Assembly: GCF_030161255.1 (NCBI RefSeq)
Contig: NZ_BSPX01000022.1
Coordinates: 1-61,549 of the forward strand
Length of the DNA: 61,549 bases
Source of the DNA: Zoogloea oryzae
GTDB taxonomy: Bacteria; Pseudomonadota; Gammaproteobacteria; Burkholderiales; Rhodocyclaceae
Reading direction: 5' to 3'
Part shown: positions 23,555-31,934 of the stretch, one piece after another
How the letters are laid out: every line of letters starts with the position of its first letter
How positions within the stretch are numbered: position 1 is the first letter of the stretch
Notes under the pieces: model-generated
Database searches by the model: none
What the model was told of the DNA's origin: nothing
Seen by the model: only the letters and a program-made list of their open reading frames with translations
Program-made: the position numbers and the translations under genes

Positions 23555-26431
23555 TCACCTCCCGCCAGGAACCAACACCCCCTCACCAATCGGCTCCGTA
23601 TGCGCAGCGTTTCTACTGTGATGGCTGATTACGTCATCCACTTTCGACGGCTCCGCCTTCACCACGTCCCAGCACCATGTACCGAACCCGCCCCTGGCAT
23701 TGACCGCGCGAACCCACGCATCCAACGCCCGGCGCTTGGTCCGGCTCTGGTCAGAATCTTCGCCCTTGATCTCCAGGACAAGATGCTTGCCGTTAGCGAG
23801 ACGAATGAGAAAGTCGGGGACGTACTTCCGCCTGCTACCGTGCCATAGATAATGGAGCTGGAAGCCCAAGTGATCATTCTTCGCGTACGCCGAAACATCG
23901 GTGCGCTTCTCCAGCACCTGCGCGGTGTAGTGCTCCCAGGTGCTGTCGACCACCGCATGACTGATCTGTGACTTCGTCGTTTCCAGGCAGGGTTTTGTCG
24001 AGTACCACGTCCGCATCACGCGGGTGGAGCCGATCGGGAACTCGGGGTCAAACACCGGCTCCAGGCGCTCGGCGTTCTCTTGATGGACCTGCTCGATCAC
24101 GTGCTGAACGATGTTGTCGATCGACAGCGCGATCAGAATCCGCTTGCGCAGCGGGTCTTGGTGGAAGAGCGATGGAATGTCCAGCTTGTCGGAGTTGAAG
24201 AACTGCTCGACCAGTCGGATCAGTTGCTGGATCAGCGACTCCCGGCCACCCGTGAAGCCATGCTGCAAGGTCTCGAAGGCCTTGCGGGCTGCGACGAACA
24301 ACAGGCGCTGCAGGCGGAACTCCTCAGGCAGCTTCTCCAGGTCGATCGATACGGCTTTGGCGAGATCGGCCGCACCGCCTAGGGCGGGTGCCATGTCGGC
24401 GCTGACGTGAATCTGGGCCGGGTCCAGCTTGAGCGTTGGCACCTTCGACCAGTCGACCACCAGTTCCGGCCGGACAACGAAGTCGACGCGCAGCACGTTC
24501 GGCCAGGCAAGCTCCAACTCTCTGCGGTCCTTGATGGATTCGATCTGGGTGCTGTGCTTCGGGGGCGGTGGCGGCTCACCACCCTCGCCATCCTGGAAGA
24601 TGGACAGCGGCACGCCGAAGACATTGACGAATTCCGGCAGGAACAAGTCACGTTCAACACCGTCCGGGCAGACGACCGGCTCGGTATCGTAGGACACGCG
24701 ACGCAGACCACGGCCGATCACCTGCTCGCAGAGCAACTGGCTGGTGAAGGCACGCAGGCCCATGATGTGCGTAACGTTCTTCGCGTCCCAGCCCTCGGAG
24801 AGCATGGCGACGGAGATGACGTTCTGCAGGTCCTGGCCGGCGGTGTTGCGCTTGCCGACGTTGTCGACGATGGCGCGCAGCAACTCTTCCTTCTTCACCG
24901 CCCGCAGCAGCTCCTTGCGGGCTTCCGGAATGTTGGCGGCTTCAACGATCGCTTTCAGGACAGCTTCGTACTCCTTGTCGCTGCTGGCAGCTTCTCCGAT
25001 TTCGGCCTTGTCGAGCACTTTGGAGTCGACACGCAGCGTCTTCTCCGGGGCCTTCAGCTCAGGCCAGTAGGCGTCGCCGTGACGGAAGTAGTGCTCGATG
25101 CGAGCTGCCGTTTCGGTCCGGTTGCAGACGGTCAGCATCACCGGGGGCGAAGCATGACCGTTGGCTTGCCACGACTTGAGTGTTTCTCGCCAGTCGGCAC
25201 CAAGTAGCGTGTAGGCCTCCTGAACGATCTGGGGCAGCGCTTCGTGAGGTTCGGCGCCGCGTCGGTTCAGATCCTCGCCGACCTCCGGCTCGCGGTAGAG
25301 GTGGTACAGCTTGCTTCGGTAGGTTTGGGCGTTGGGCAAGGCGTTGTCGCGGATGACTACGCGGGGCGTCTTGACCAGACCAGCCTCGATGGCATCGTTC
25401 AGGCCGAAGTCGGAGATGACCCACTCGAACAGCGAGGACTCTGTGCTGGTCTTGCCGGTAGGGGCAAACGGGGTGGCCGACAGGTCGAAGCAGCGGATGA
25501 TCCGACGCATCTTGTGGATGCGGTCCAGCCCCTCGATCCAGCGGGTGGCCTCTTCCAGGTCGATGCCGAGTTCCTCCGCATCCTTCTTGCTGACCTTCAC
25601 CTCGGCCGGCTTGCGGTAGGCGTGGTGCGCCTCGTCGTTGATGATCAGAATGTCCTTGTAGCCGGACAGCTTGCCGAGCACCCGGCGGACGTAGGCCTCG
25701 TCGCTCTCGGCGCCTTTCTTGACCACGGAGCGCTCCTGCTCCTTCAGGGGCATCAGGCTGTGCCAGTTCTCGATGCCGAGTTCGACCTGGTTCAGCTTCT
25801 GGCGCAGCCCTTCGTTCGGGCAGAGACCGAAGGTGTCGTAGTAGTTCTCCGGGTGGCCGGGGCGCAGCACCTGAAGGCGTTCCTTGACGGTGAGGCCAGG
25901 GGCGACGATGAACACCGTGCGCGAGAAGTCCTTGTTGCGCTTCGGGTAGGTCAGCGCGTTCAGCACCTGCCAGGTGATGATCATCGCCATCACGGTAGTC
26001 TTGCCGCTGCCGGTCGCCATCTTGCTGCAAAGGCGTTCCCAGACTCCGCCATCGCCCGGTATGGCAATCCCTTGCTGGTAGTCGGGTGGGGCCTCGACGT
26101 GCCAGATCAGAGTCTCAATGGCCTCGATCTGGCAGAAGTAGAAGGCGTTCTGGCGGCTGGCGTCCGGGTCTTGCCAGTGCTCCAGCAACTGGCGGGTGAC
26201 GGTGGTGACGCCGGGGTAGCCGGCCTCTCGCCATGCATCGACCCGTTCGCGAATGCGGTTGACGAGATCAAGCTCGACGGTGCGGACGGTGTTGTTCCGC
26301 GTGTCGAAAATTTCGTAACCCGCTGGTCGTCGCCCTTCCTTTAGTTCCAGCTTGCTGTCGCTCTGGCGCAACCAGTGGTGCGTCGGGCGCAAGAAAGGCG
26401 AATTGATGATCAGGGACTTTGGTGCAGTCAT
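23555..26431 (-). CDS. Type III restriction enzyme, Res subunit
   Basis: 958-residue SF2 helicase-nuclease. Walker A is ATGSGKT (139-145); the Walker B region is INDEAHHAYR and motif III is DLSATPFAPTG. Motifs V-VI are MLSEGWDAKNVTHIMGLRAF and CEQVIGRGLRR. A PD-(D/E)xK nuclease site lies near the C-terminus (PDFLIRL...LVLEIKGED, about 872-892). Type III Res acts with Mod to cut DNA some 25 bases from the site after ATP-driven communication between two sites. The gene follows mod by 10 bases in one operon. Everything needed for activity appears intact. Confidence 0.93.
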   Translation of the reverse strand: MTAPKSLIINSPFLRPTHHWLRQSDSKLELKEGRRPAGYEIFDTRNNTVRTVELDLVNRIRERVDAWREAGYPGVTTVTRQLLEHWQDPDASRQNAFYFCQIEAIETLIWHVEAPPDYQQGIAIPGDGGVWERLCSKMATGSGKTTVMAMIITWQVLNALTYPKRNKDFSRTVFIVAPGLTVKERLQVLRPGHPENYYDTFGLCPNEGLRQKLNQVELGIENWHSLMPLKEQERSVVKKGAESDEAYVRRVLGKLSGYKDILIINDEAHHAYRKPAEVKVSKKDAEELGIDLEEATRWIEGLDRIHKMRRIIRCFDLSATPFAPTGKTSTESSLFEWVISDFGLNDAIEAGLVKTPRVVIRDNALPNAQTYRSKLYHLYREPEVGEDLNRRGAEPHEALPQIVQEAYTLLGADWRETLKSWQANGHASPPVMLTVCNRTETAARIEHYFRHGDAYWPELKAPEKTLRVDSKVLDKAEIGEAASSDKEYEAVLKAIVEAANIPEARKELLRAVKKEELLRAIVDNVGKRNTAGQDLQNVISVAMLSEGWDAKNVTHIMGLRAFTSQLLCEQVIGRGLRRVSYDTEPVVCPDGVERDLFLPEFVNVFGVPLSIFQDGEGGEPPPPPKHSTQIESIKDRRELELAWPNVLRVDFVVRPELVVDWSKVPTLKLDPAQIHVSADMAPALGGAADLAKAVSIDLEKLPEEFRLQRLLFVAARKAFETLQHGFTGGRESLIQQLIRLVEQFFNSDKLDIPSLFHQDPLRKRILIALSIDNIVQHVIEQVHQENAERLEPVFDPEFPIGSTRVMRTWYSTKPCLETTKSQISHAVVDSTWEHYTAQVLEKRTDVSAYAKNDHLGFQLHYLWHGSRRKYVPDFLIRLANGKHLVLEIKGEDSDQSRTKRRALDAWVRAVNARGGFGTWCWDVVKAEPSKVDDVISHHSRNAAHTEPIGEGVLVPGGR

Positions 26432-26441
26432 TAGCAGCCCC

Positions 26442-29400
26442 TTACTTCAGCGACATGACCTTGAGCGACTCGATACCCCGGTCGTCCACGATCTTGACCG
26501 CAATCTTGCGATTGTCGCCTGCCTCGAAGGGCAGGCTGATGGTGCCGTGGAACTTGTCCAGCTTGGACTCGTCCAGCTCCGCCCGGATGTTCTTCTTGAG
26601 CTTTTCCCAACCCTCCCCCTTGCCTGCCATCGGGAAGAACACCTGACGGGGGAAGACGCTGCGCTCGTCATAGTCGGTGTCGAGCGACCACATTGCGATC
26701 TTGCTCTTGCCGCCGGATACGAGCTCACCCTTGACGGTGTCGAAGTAGTCGAAGCCGTGCACCTCGACCTCGTAGCGACCATCCTTGAGGCTACGCACCT
26801 CGACCTCGGGCTGGCCCATGAGCCAGAAGCTCTGGTTGGACGACTTCGCCTTCTTCAAGTCCTCGGTCAGCAGGTCGGTGTTCATCTGAGCCTTCAGCGC
26901 GGTGATGCCCTTGAGGGCGTCGATGTCCTTGGCGGCCTCCGGATCGAAGGTGAAGGCGCAGAAAACGATCATCTTCGGCAGGGGGAAGAGATTACCCGCC
27001 TCGTTGAGGGCGTTAGCCACCTGCCGCTGCTCCAGCGCAGCATGCTCGGGACCGAAGCTCACGACGACACGCTCGCCGCTGTCGAGGTGACCGACGGCAT
27101 GGAGGTTACGGATGTCGTGATCCGAAGGGAGGGCTTCGAGGTCGGCGAACTTGAGCATCTGCCCAGCCTTCCCGCGAATCCCTGCTTTTAGAAGCTCGTC
27201 ACGCCACTGATGCTGGCGGCCAGACTCGCCGGTACGAGCGATGCTGGTGTCGGCCTCGTCAGGGCCGCTGGCCTCGTCCAGTGCCTTGACGCTGGGGAAG
27301 GGGACCGCCTCGACGGTGAACGGGCCGGTGATGCGCAAGCGGTTCTTGGCAACGCTGGGCTGGTCAAAGAGAACTTCCTGGTCGGCGTGAGCCGCGATCG
27401 ACTGATCCATCAACCCCTGCATGTGCCGGCGGGCGTGCAGGAACTTGTCGTGGATCATTGTCACCGCCTCGGGCCAGTCGGTCGGTGCATCGAAGGGCAC
27501 TTCCCACTCCTGGAGGGTATCGCCCTTGGCGAAGTCGAGTTTTTTCCCCTTGCGTCCGCCCTCGGTGACGATGAAGGCTTCAGCCGGGTGCTTGGCCAGT
27601 TCGGTGTTGAGATTGCCGAGCAGTTGCTCGATGGCCGGGCGCATCCGCTCGTAAATGCTGTCGATGTCGGGGTTGTTGGCGATCGACTTCAAGGTGACGT
27701 GCGGCACGGTCTTATAGATGAAGCCGCCTTTCAGACCTTCGTGCGGGTACTTCAGGTCGAAGTAGTCGAAGCTCGAAGTCATCAGGCGCTGCTTAGCCAG
27801 AGTGATAGCGACGCGTGAGGTGTCGCAGGTGATCCAGCGGCGGCCCCACTTCTCGGCGACGAAAGCGGTAGTTCCAGAGCCGCAAGTGGGATCAAGGACG
27901 AGATCACCTGGATCGGTTGTCATAAGGAGGCAGCGCTCGATCACTTTCGTTGTTGTTTGGACAACGTAGTCTTTACCCAAGAGTTCCATTGTGTCATTCC
28001 AGACATGTGTAATCTCTTGGCATGGGAAGTCGCTGCTCTTGGCTATGAACTTCAGAGTGTTGGTGGCGAACTGGATGCGATTACTACTTTCTAGATTTCG
28101 CAATCCGTTGGCAGTTGTCTTCCAGCAGCGGTTGCCACCAGGGTGAAAGTTTTGGCCACGTAGTTCAATGTTAAAGGTGGTACTTTGGGAGAACGCACCA
28201 GAAACAAGGGGGCGATAAGCAATGTATGCCTTCACACGATCTTCCAGACCGTCGCGTTCAATTGTCGCTAGGTCGACGGTTCGTCCTGTGTCGAGTTCTG
28301 CTCTGTCGAAGTAAGTTCCTTCTCCTGTTTGCTTGAACTCGAATAGCTGGTGGTACTTAGTTCTATCCTTGGATTTACCGTACCAGACCAAGTAGTCTGA
28401 GGTTGTCTTGATATAGCGAGCGGTGAAGCCGCTGCCGGTGCGGAAGGTGATCAGAGAAATGAAATTTTCCGCTCCGAACACTTCGTCCATGATCTCCCTG
28501 ACATGGTGCAAGTTCTCGTCGGATATCTGGACGAACACGCTACCCGACTCGCTCAGCAGTTCACGCGCCAGCAGCAGCCTGTCACGCAGGTAGGTTAGGT
28601 ACGAGTGAATGCCAAGTTCCCACGTGTCCCGAAAAGCCTTGATCATCTCTGGTTCCAGAGTCAAGTCGGCGTCGTTTCGGTCCTTGACGTCGCGCTTGCC
28701 AACGAAAGGCTGGAAGTTGGAGCCGTACTTGATACCGTAGGGGGGGTCGATGTAGACCATCTGCACCTTGCCGGCCATGCTCTCCTTCTGGAGCAGGCTG
28801 TTCATTACCAGCAGTGAGTCGCCTGCGACTAGGCGATTCGCCCAGCCCCGTTCGTGGTGGTAGAAGTCGATGGCATCGCGCAGGGGTAGGTTCTCGAACG
28901 GCGCATCGAACAGGCCGGGCTGGATGGCCTTGGCAGCTCCTGTGCTCTTGCCTTCGCCTTTCATCGCCTTGCGAACGGCAGAGAGGATGCTGGCCGGATC
29001 TACACGTTCGTGGACGTGCAGGCTGACCGTGTCCACCTCGAAGCTAGTGCGCTCAGCCTTACCTGCCCAGTTCAGGTAGGGGGTCTGCAGACGCTTGAGT
29101 TCTTCGAGGGCGCTGCGCATGCGCTCCATGTCACCGCTGGCCAGGGCCTCGTCGATGACGGCTTCGACCCGCCCGCGTTGCGGATCGAACTGCAGGGCGG
29201 GGTCGAGGTGCGGGTCGAAGGCCCAGCGAGTCTTGCCGGCCTCGGGGTCAGTGGCCGGCGTGACCATGCCAACCTCGGGGTTGTTCTTGCGCTTGTCCTG
29301 ATGGCGGTACGAGATGATCTGCGCCTCTTCGGCAGCGGTGCGCTTGGGGGTCGAAGTCGCCACTGTTGCGCGGGCCTTGCGGGGGGCCTTCACCGGCTCG

Positions 29401-29684
29401 GGTTCAGGTGCCTCTTGAGCTTCAAGGGAGAAATCCGCGCCCTCATCGTCCTCGGGCACCTCGGCAAGCCGGACCGATCCGCCACGCCCGGCCCCCTTGA
29501 TCAGCACGCCTTCAGCCACCAGTTCGCTCTGGACCTGCCAGTAATCGTCCTCAGCGATCTCCAGCCCCTTGGCAGCCAGCGCGTTCTCGATCTCACGCCG
29601 CAGCGCCGTGTTGCCGATCGCCGAACCATCGGCAGGAACAATCGACAGCAGCGCCCTCCTCAGATGCGTGTGCAACTTGGCCAT
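26442..29684 (-). CDS. Type III-like DNA adenine methyltransferase, Mod subunit
   Basis: 1080 residues from the ATG at 29684 (MAKLHTHLRRALLSI), with GAGGGG six bases upstream. The N-terminal 80 residues look like a winged helix, followed by an Ala/Pro/Lys linker. The catalytic motif DPPY (313-316) precedes the SAM motif DPTCGSG (598-604), the beta-class m6A order. The target-recognition part (about 410-560) lies between them. A long C-terminal region (about 480 residues) makes it larger than classical Mod. It methylates host DNA and gives Res its specificity. The recognition segment is more AT-rich than the rest of the gene, a sign of exchange. Confidence 0.9.
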   Translation of the reverse strand: MAKLHTHLRRALLSIVPADGSAIGNTALRREIENALAAKGLEIAEDDYWQVQSELVAEGVLIKGAGRGGSVRLAEVPEDDEGADFSLEAQEAPEPEPVKAPRKARATVATSTPKRTAAEEAQIISYRHQDKRKNNPEVGMVTPATDPEAGKTRWAFDPHLDPALQFDPQRGRVEAVIDEALASGDMERMRSALEELKRLQTPYLNWAGKAERTSFEVDTVSLHVHERVDPASILSAVRKAMKGEGKSTGAAKAIQPGLFDAPFENLPLRDAIDFYHHERGWANRLVAGDSLLVMNSLLQKESMAGKVQMVYIDPPYGIKYGSNFQPFVGKRDVKDRNDADLTLEPEMIKAFRDTWELGIHSYLTYLRDRLLLARELLSESGSVFVQISDENLHHVREIMDEVFGAENFISLITFRTGSGFTARYIKTTSDYLVWYGKSKDRTKYHQLFEFKQTGEGTYFDRAELDTGRTVDLATIERDGLEDRVKAYIAYRPLVSGAFSQSTTFNIELRGQNFHPGGNRCWKTTANGLRNLESSNRIQFATNTLKFIAKSSDFPCQEITHVWNDTMELLGKDYVVQTTTKVIERCLLMTTDPGDLVLDPTCGSGTTAFVAEKWGRRWITCDTSRVAITLAKQRLMTSSFDYFDLKYPHEGLKGGFIYKTVPHVTLKSIANNPDIDSIYERMRPAIEQLLGNLNTELAKHPAEAFIVTEGGRKGKKLDFAKGDTLQEWEVPFDAPTDWPEAVTMIHDKFLHARRHMQGLMDQSIAAHADQEVLFDQPSVAKNRLRITGPFTVEAVPFPSVKALDEASGPDEADTSIARTGESGRQHQWRDELLKAGIRGKAGQMLKFADLEALPSDHDIRNLHAVGHLDSGERVVVSFGPEHAALEQRQVANALNEAGNLFPLPKMIVFCAFTFDPEAAKDIDALKGITALKAQMNTDLLTEDLKKAKSSNQSFWLMGQPEVEVRSLKDGRYEVEVHGFDYFDTVKGELVSGGKSKIAMWSLDTDYDERSVFPRQVFFPMAGKGEGWEKLKKNIRAELDESKLDKFHGTISLPFEAGDNRKIAVKIVDDRGIESLKVMSLK

Positions 29685-29840
29685 ACCCAACCCCTCGAAT
29701 CCACAATGACAAGACGATGCCCAAACCCTGGACAGCCAAGCATTATGCGGAGGAGGCGGCCGAATGTCATGAGAAGAATGGCCTTGTAGCGGTGTAATCT
29801 CCCTATCCAGGCGCTGTCTTCGAGCATGCTTTAAATCAAG

Positions 29841-30287
29841 ATGAACATCACACCAGAATGGGTATCGGCTATCGCCGCAATGATCGGCGCGATCGGAGTC
29901 TTGTGCGCGTTTGGCCAACTGAATGCGTCAAAGCACATCGCACAATTGCAGTTCGAGGACGGGCTCGCCAAGGAGTATCGAGAATTGGCCAGCCAGATCC
30001 CTACCAAGGCCCTTCTCGGCCAGGCGCTGGACGATGAAGAATACGAAAGCGCGTTCGGCCAACTCTTTCGGTACATCGACCTGTCGAACGAGCAGGTGTG
30101 TCTGCGCAGGCGTAAGCGCATCAGCGCGGACGTGTGGAAAGAATGGTCTTCCGGGATCCAATCCAACCTTGCCATGCCCGCCTTCGCCCGGGCATGGCAG
30201 GAGATCAAGCAGAGCACGACGAGCTTCTCCGAACTGCGCCGCCTTGAAAGCGAAACATTTGCGACAGATCCGGCACGATGGGACTAA
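29841..30287 (+). CDS. Hypothetical protein with N-terminal membrane helix, 148 aa
   Basis: Unrecognised. Residues 7-27 (WVSAIAAMIGAIGVLCAFGQL) form one hydrophobic helix with the N-terminus probably outside. The rest is soluble and helical (HIAQLQFEDGLAKEYRELASQIPTKALLG...EYESAFGQLFRYIDLSNEQV...WKEWSSGIQSNL). This layout resembles DUF4760-like small membrane-anchored proteins often seen beside restriction or abortive-infection genes, but the match is by impression only. It is transcribed away from mod. Confidence 0.6.
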   Translation: MNITPEWVSAIAAMIGAIGVLCAFGQLNASKHIAQLQFEDGLAKEYRELASQIPTKALLGQALDDEEYESAFGQLFRYIDLSNEQVCLRRRKRISADVWKEWSSGIQSNLAMPAFARAWQEIKQSTTSFSELRRLESETFATDPARWD

Positions 30288-30427
30288 CAACGATCACGAA
30301 TGCGCCCGTGTCATCGGTGTAACTCGCGCGTACACCAGTCCCCATCCCGGGACATGCACGCGGACCCGGGTGTTCTGGTAACACCTACTATCAGAAACAA
30401 GCAGCCGTTTCGCCCGTCGCCAAGAAC

Positions 30428-30456
30428 TTGCCAGGGGTAGTTCACTGAACTACACT
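30428..30456 (+). promoter_or_regulatory. Promoter with palindromic operator for the BrnT/BrnA-like pair
   Basis: A perfect 17-bp palindrome, GTAGTTCACTGAACTAC (30437-30453), lies between and over TTGCCA (30428-30433) and TACACT (30451-30456), spaced by 17 bases. It ends 9 bases before the toxin start codon. This is the expected place for an autoregulatory operator bound by the antitoxin. Confidence 0.65.
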
Positions 30457-30462
30457 ACACCC

Positions 30463-30743
30463 ATGAATTTCGAATGGGACGAAGCCAAGAGCGACGCTTG
30501 CTTCCGTGAGCCGGTTTCGACTTCGCCTACGCGGCACGCGCTTTCTTCGATCCTGATCGCCTGATTCAGGCCGATACGCGCCACAGCTACGGCGAAGAGC
30601 GCTATCAGCTGTTGGGAAAGATCGAACAGCGTCTTTTCGTCGTGGTCTATACGCCACGAGATGACGTTCTGCGCATTATTTCCGCACGCAAGGCAAACCA
30701 ACGAGAGGTCCGACACTATGAAGACAGTACGCGTGACGATTGA
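30463..30743 (+). pseudogene. brnT: BrnT-family toxin with a single-base frameshift
   Basis: The first 16 codons give MNFEWDEAKSDACFRE. From about base 30511 the BrnT sequence continues in another frame (GFDFAYAARAFFDPDRL...YGEERYQLLGKIEQRLFVVVYTPR...RIISARKANQREVRHYE) to a TGA at 30741. One missing base (CCGG where CGCGG would keep frame) explains it. BrnT is a ribonuclease toxin of the RelE fold. Either the toxin is dead or the assembly has an indel here. The 3' end overlaps the antitoxin gene by 26 bases, as in intact pairs. Confidence 0.85.
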
Positions 30744-31053
30744 CCCCGCGGTCCCCACCTCGCTGGAGCTCGGCCGGATTGACACCGCTCGCGTTGACGC
30801 GACATCGGATGAAGAGATCGCCACCCAGCAAGCTGCCGATGAAACGCAAGCCTTGCTTGATGCCGCGAAGTTCGCCCGTCGGGTTCGCCGGCGCCTGGGA
30901 TTGAGCCAGGCAGAGTTTTCAGAGCGGATCGATGTGCCGCTCGACACCATTCGCAACTGGGAACAGGGTAAGCGCAGCCCGACTGGCGCAGCGAAGGCGC
31001 TGCTCAAGGTTCTGGACAAGGCGCCCGAAGCCGCGTTGGCAGCACTCCGCTGA
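30718..31053 (+). CDS. brnA: BrnA-like antitoxin with XRE-type helix-turn-helix
   Basis: 111 residues from the ATG at 30718 (MKTVRVTIDPAVP); the longer open frame reads through the toxin. The N-terminus is the neutralising part. The C-terminal half is a Cro/XRE helix-turn-helix (RRRLGLSQAEFSERIDVPLDTIRNWEQGKRSPTGAAKALL). Such proteins replace ribbon-helix-helix BrnA in some BrnT modules, bind BrnT and repress the operon. It overlaps the broken toxin gene. The palindrome at 30437-30453 is its likely operator. Confidence 0.82.
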   Translation: MKTVRVTIDPAVPTSLELGRIDTARVDATSDEEIATQQAADETQALLDAAKFARRVRRRLGLSQAEFSERIDVPLDTIRNWEQGKRSPTGAAKALLKVLDKAPEAALAALR

Positions 31054-31090
31054 CTCGCCAGATCGGGGCACGGTCCCTTTTACTGGTCGA

Positions 31091-31345
31091 TCAATCGCGG
31101 CCGCCCTCGATCGCTTCACGAAGACTGCCGCCCAGCGTACGCCCTTGGCGCATCTCCCGCAGGCGCGCAAAGACGCCGGCGACCTGCGCCTGCTGGGTGA
31201 GGGCAGCCACAGGAGACTCTACCGCCGCAACGATCCGGACAACAGGCAGACCACGCCGGATGATGGTGACCTCCTCGCCCAGTTCAACTTCGACGAGCAG
31301 TTTGGAGAACTGGGCCTTGGCCTTGCCGACGGGAACGGTTTTCAT
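31091..31345 (-). CDS. Phd/YefM-type antitoxin without a visible toxin
   Basis: 84 residues from the ATG at 31345 (MKTVPVGKAKAQFSKLL), matching the Phd/YefM fold: KAQFSKLLVEVELGEEVTIIRRGLPVVRIV is the DNA-binding N-terminal part and the tail (RLREMRQGRTLGGSLREAIEGG) is the toxin-binding type that normally precedes VapC/PIN toxins. The space downstream is occupied by the converging BrnA gene, and no PIN-domain frame is present, so the toxin has been lost or the gene acts alone. Confidence 0.82.
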   Translation of the reverse strand: MKTVPVGKAKAQFSKLLVEVELGEEVTIIRRGLPVVRIVAAVESPVAALTQQAQVAGVFARLREMRQGRTLGGSLREAIEGGRD

Positions 31346-31798
31346 CGCGGGGATACTGACGGAGTCGGTTAGCCACCAGATTATAGGTTGGAAGCAGACC
31401 CCGGCTCCCATACTGAACTAAGGACTTTTCGATCGCCGTACCGACAGCGTTTCGGACGCCCCGGTCCTTACCCGGTCCCAACAGAGGGAAAGCCCGCGCC
31501 AGGACTGGCTTCACGAACTCGGACGGGCGTTCTCCCCCAACGGGAAACGCCTCGCATCGGACCGGAGAATGCCCGGTCCCACCCCGATCCATCGCACGTC
31601 CAATCAGGGCATGCGCAGGCTCATCGGACATCTCAGCAATCAGAAAAAAACAATACCGGACAATCACTTATGAAAGGGGCGGTGAATCCGGCATGGAGAT
31701 AGAGCCAATGCCCGACGCGTCCCGGGCGCGCCCTCTTGCATGACACCTAGAACGACGCCCAAGCGCCGCGATGCTCGGTCCGGAGCGAGGTTTTCGGG
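31346..31798. other. Right end of the element, no convincing gene
   Basis: 453 bases with short open frames on both strands that lack ribosome binding sites or recognisable protein. It holds several CGGTCC words (31462, 31473, 31578, 31788), one as CGGTCCTTACCCGG, near-identical to the CGGTCCATTCCCGG next to attL. These may be integrase arm-binding sites. Confidence 0.45.
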
Positions 31799-31843
31799 CT
31801 CTTAATCCGTAGGTCGAGTGTTCGAGCCACTCACAACCCACCA
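31799..31843 (+). repeat. attR: 45-bp direct repeat of the tRNA-Lys 3' end
   Basis: Exact copy of 6228-6272, from the anticodon loop to CCA. No 5' tRNA half precedes it, so it is not a functional tRNA. It marks the right junction of the inserted element. Confidence 0.93.
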
Positions 31844-31850
31844 GATTCAG

Positions 31851-31886
31851 AAAAGGCCAGTCCTCCGGGACTGGCCTTTTTGTTTT
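31851..31886 (+). terminator. Intrinsic terminator at the right junction, probably the original tRNA terminator
   Basis: A 13-bp stem (31851-31863 with 31868-31880), loop TCCG and T-rich tail. It sits after attR just as the terminator at 6281-6318 sits after attL. It should be the pre-insertion terminator of tRNA-Lys(CUU). Confidence 0.9.
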
Positions 31887-31934
31887 TGTGCTCGCATCAC
31901 GCCCGACGGCATCCTGCCGCCAATCCAGGCGCGA

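Noticed and set aside
31284..31667. 127-codon leftward frame overlapping the Phd-type antitoxin
   Set aside because: No ribosome binding site, no domain, and it would overlap a clear antitoxin gene in another frame.
31799..31843. Second copy considered as a functional tRNA gene
   Set aside because: Only the 3' part is present; acceptor 5' arm, D-arm and half of the anticodon stem are missing.
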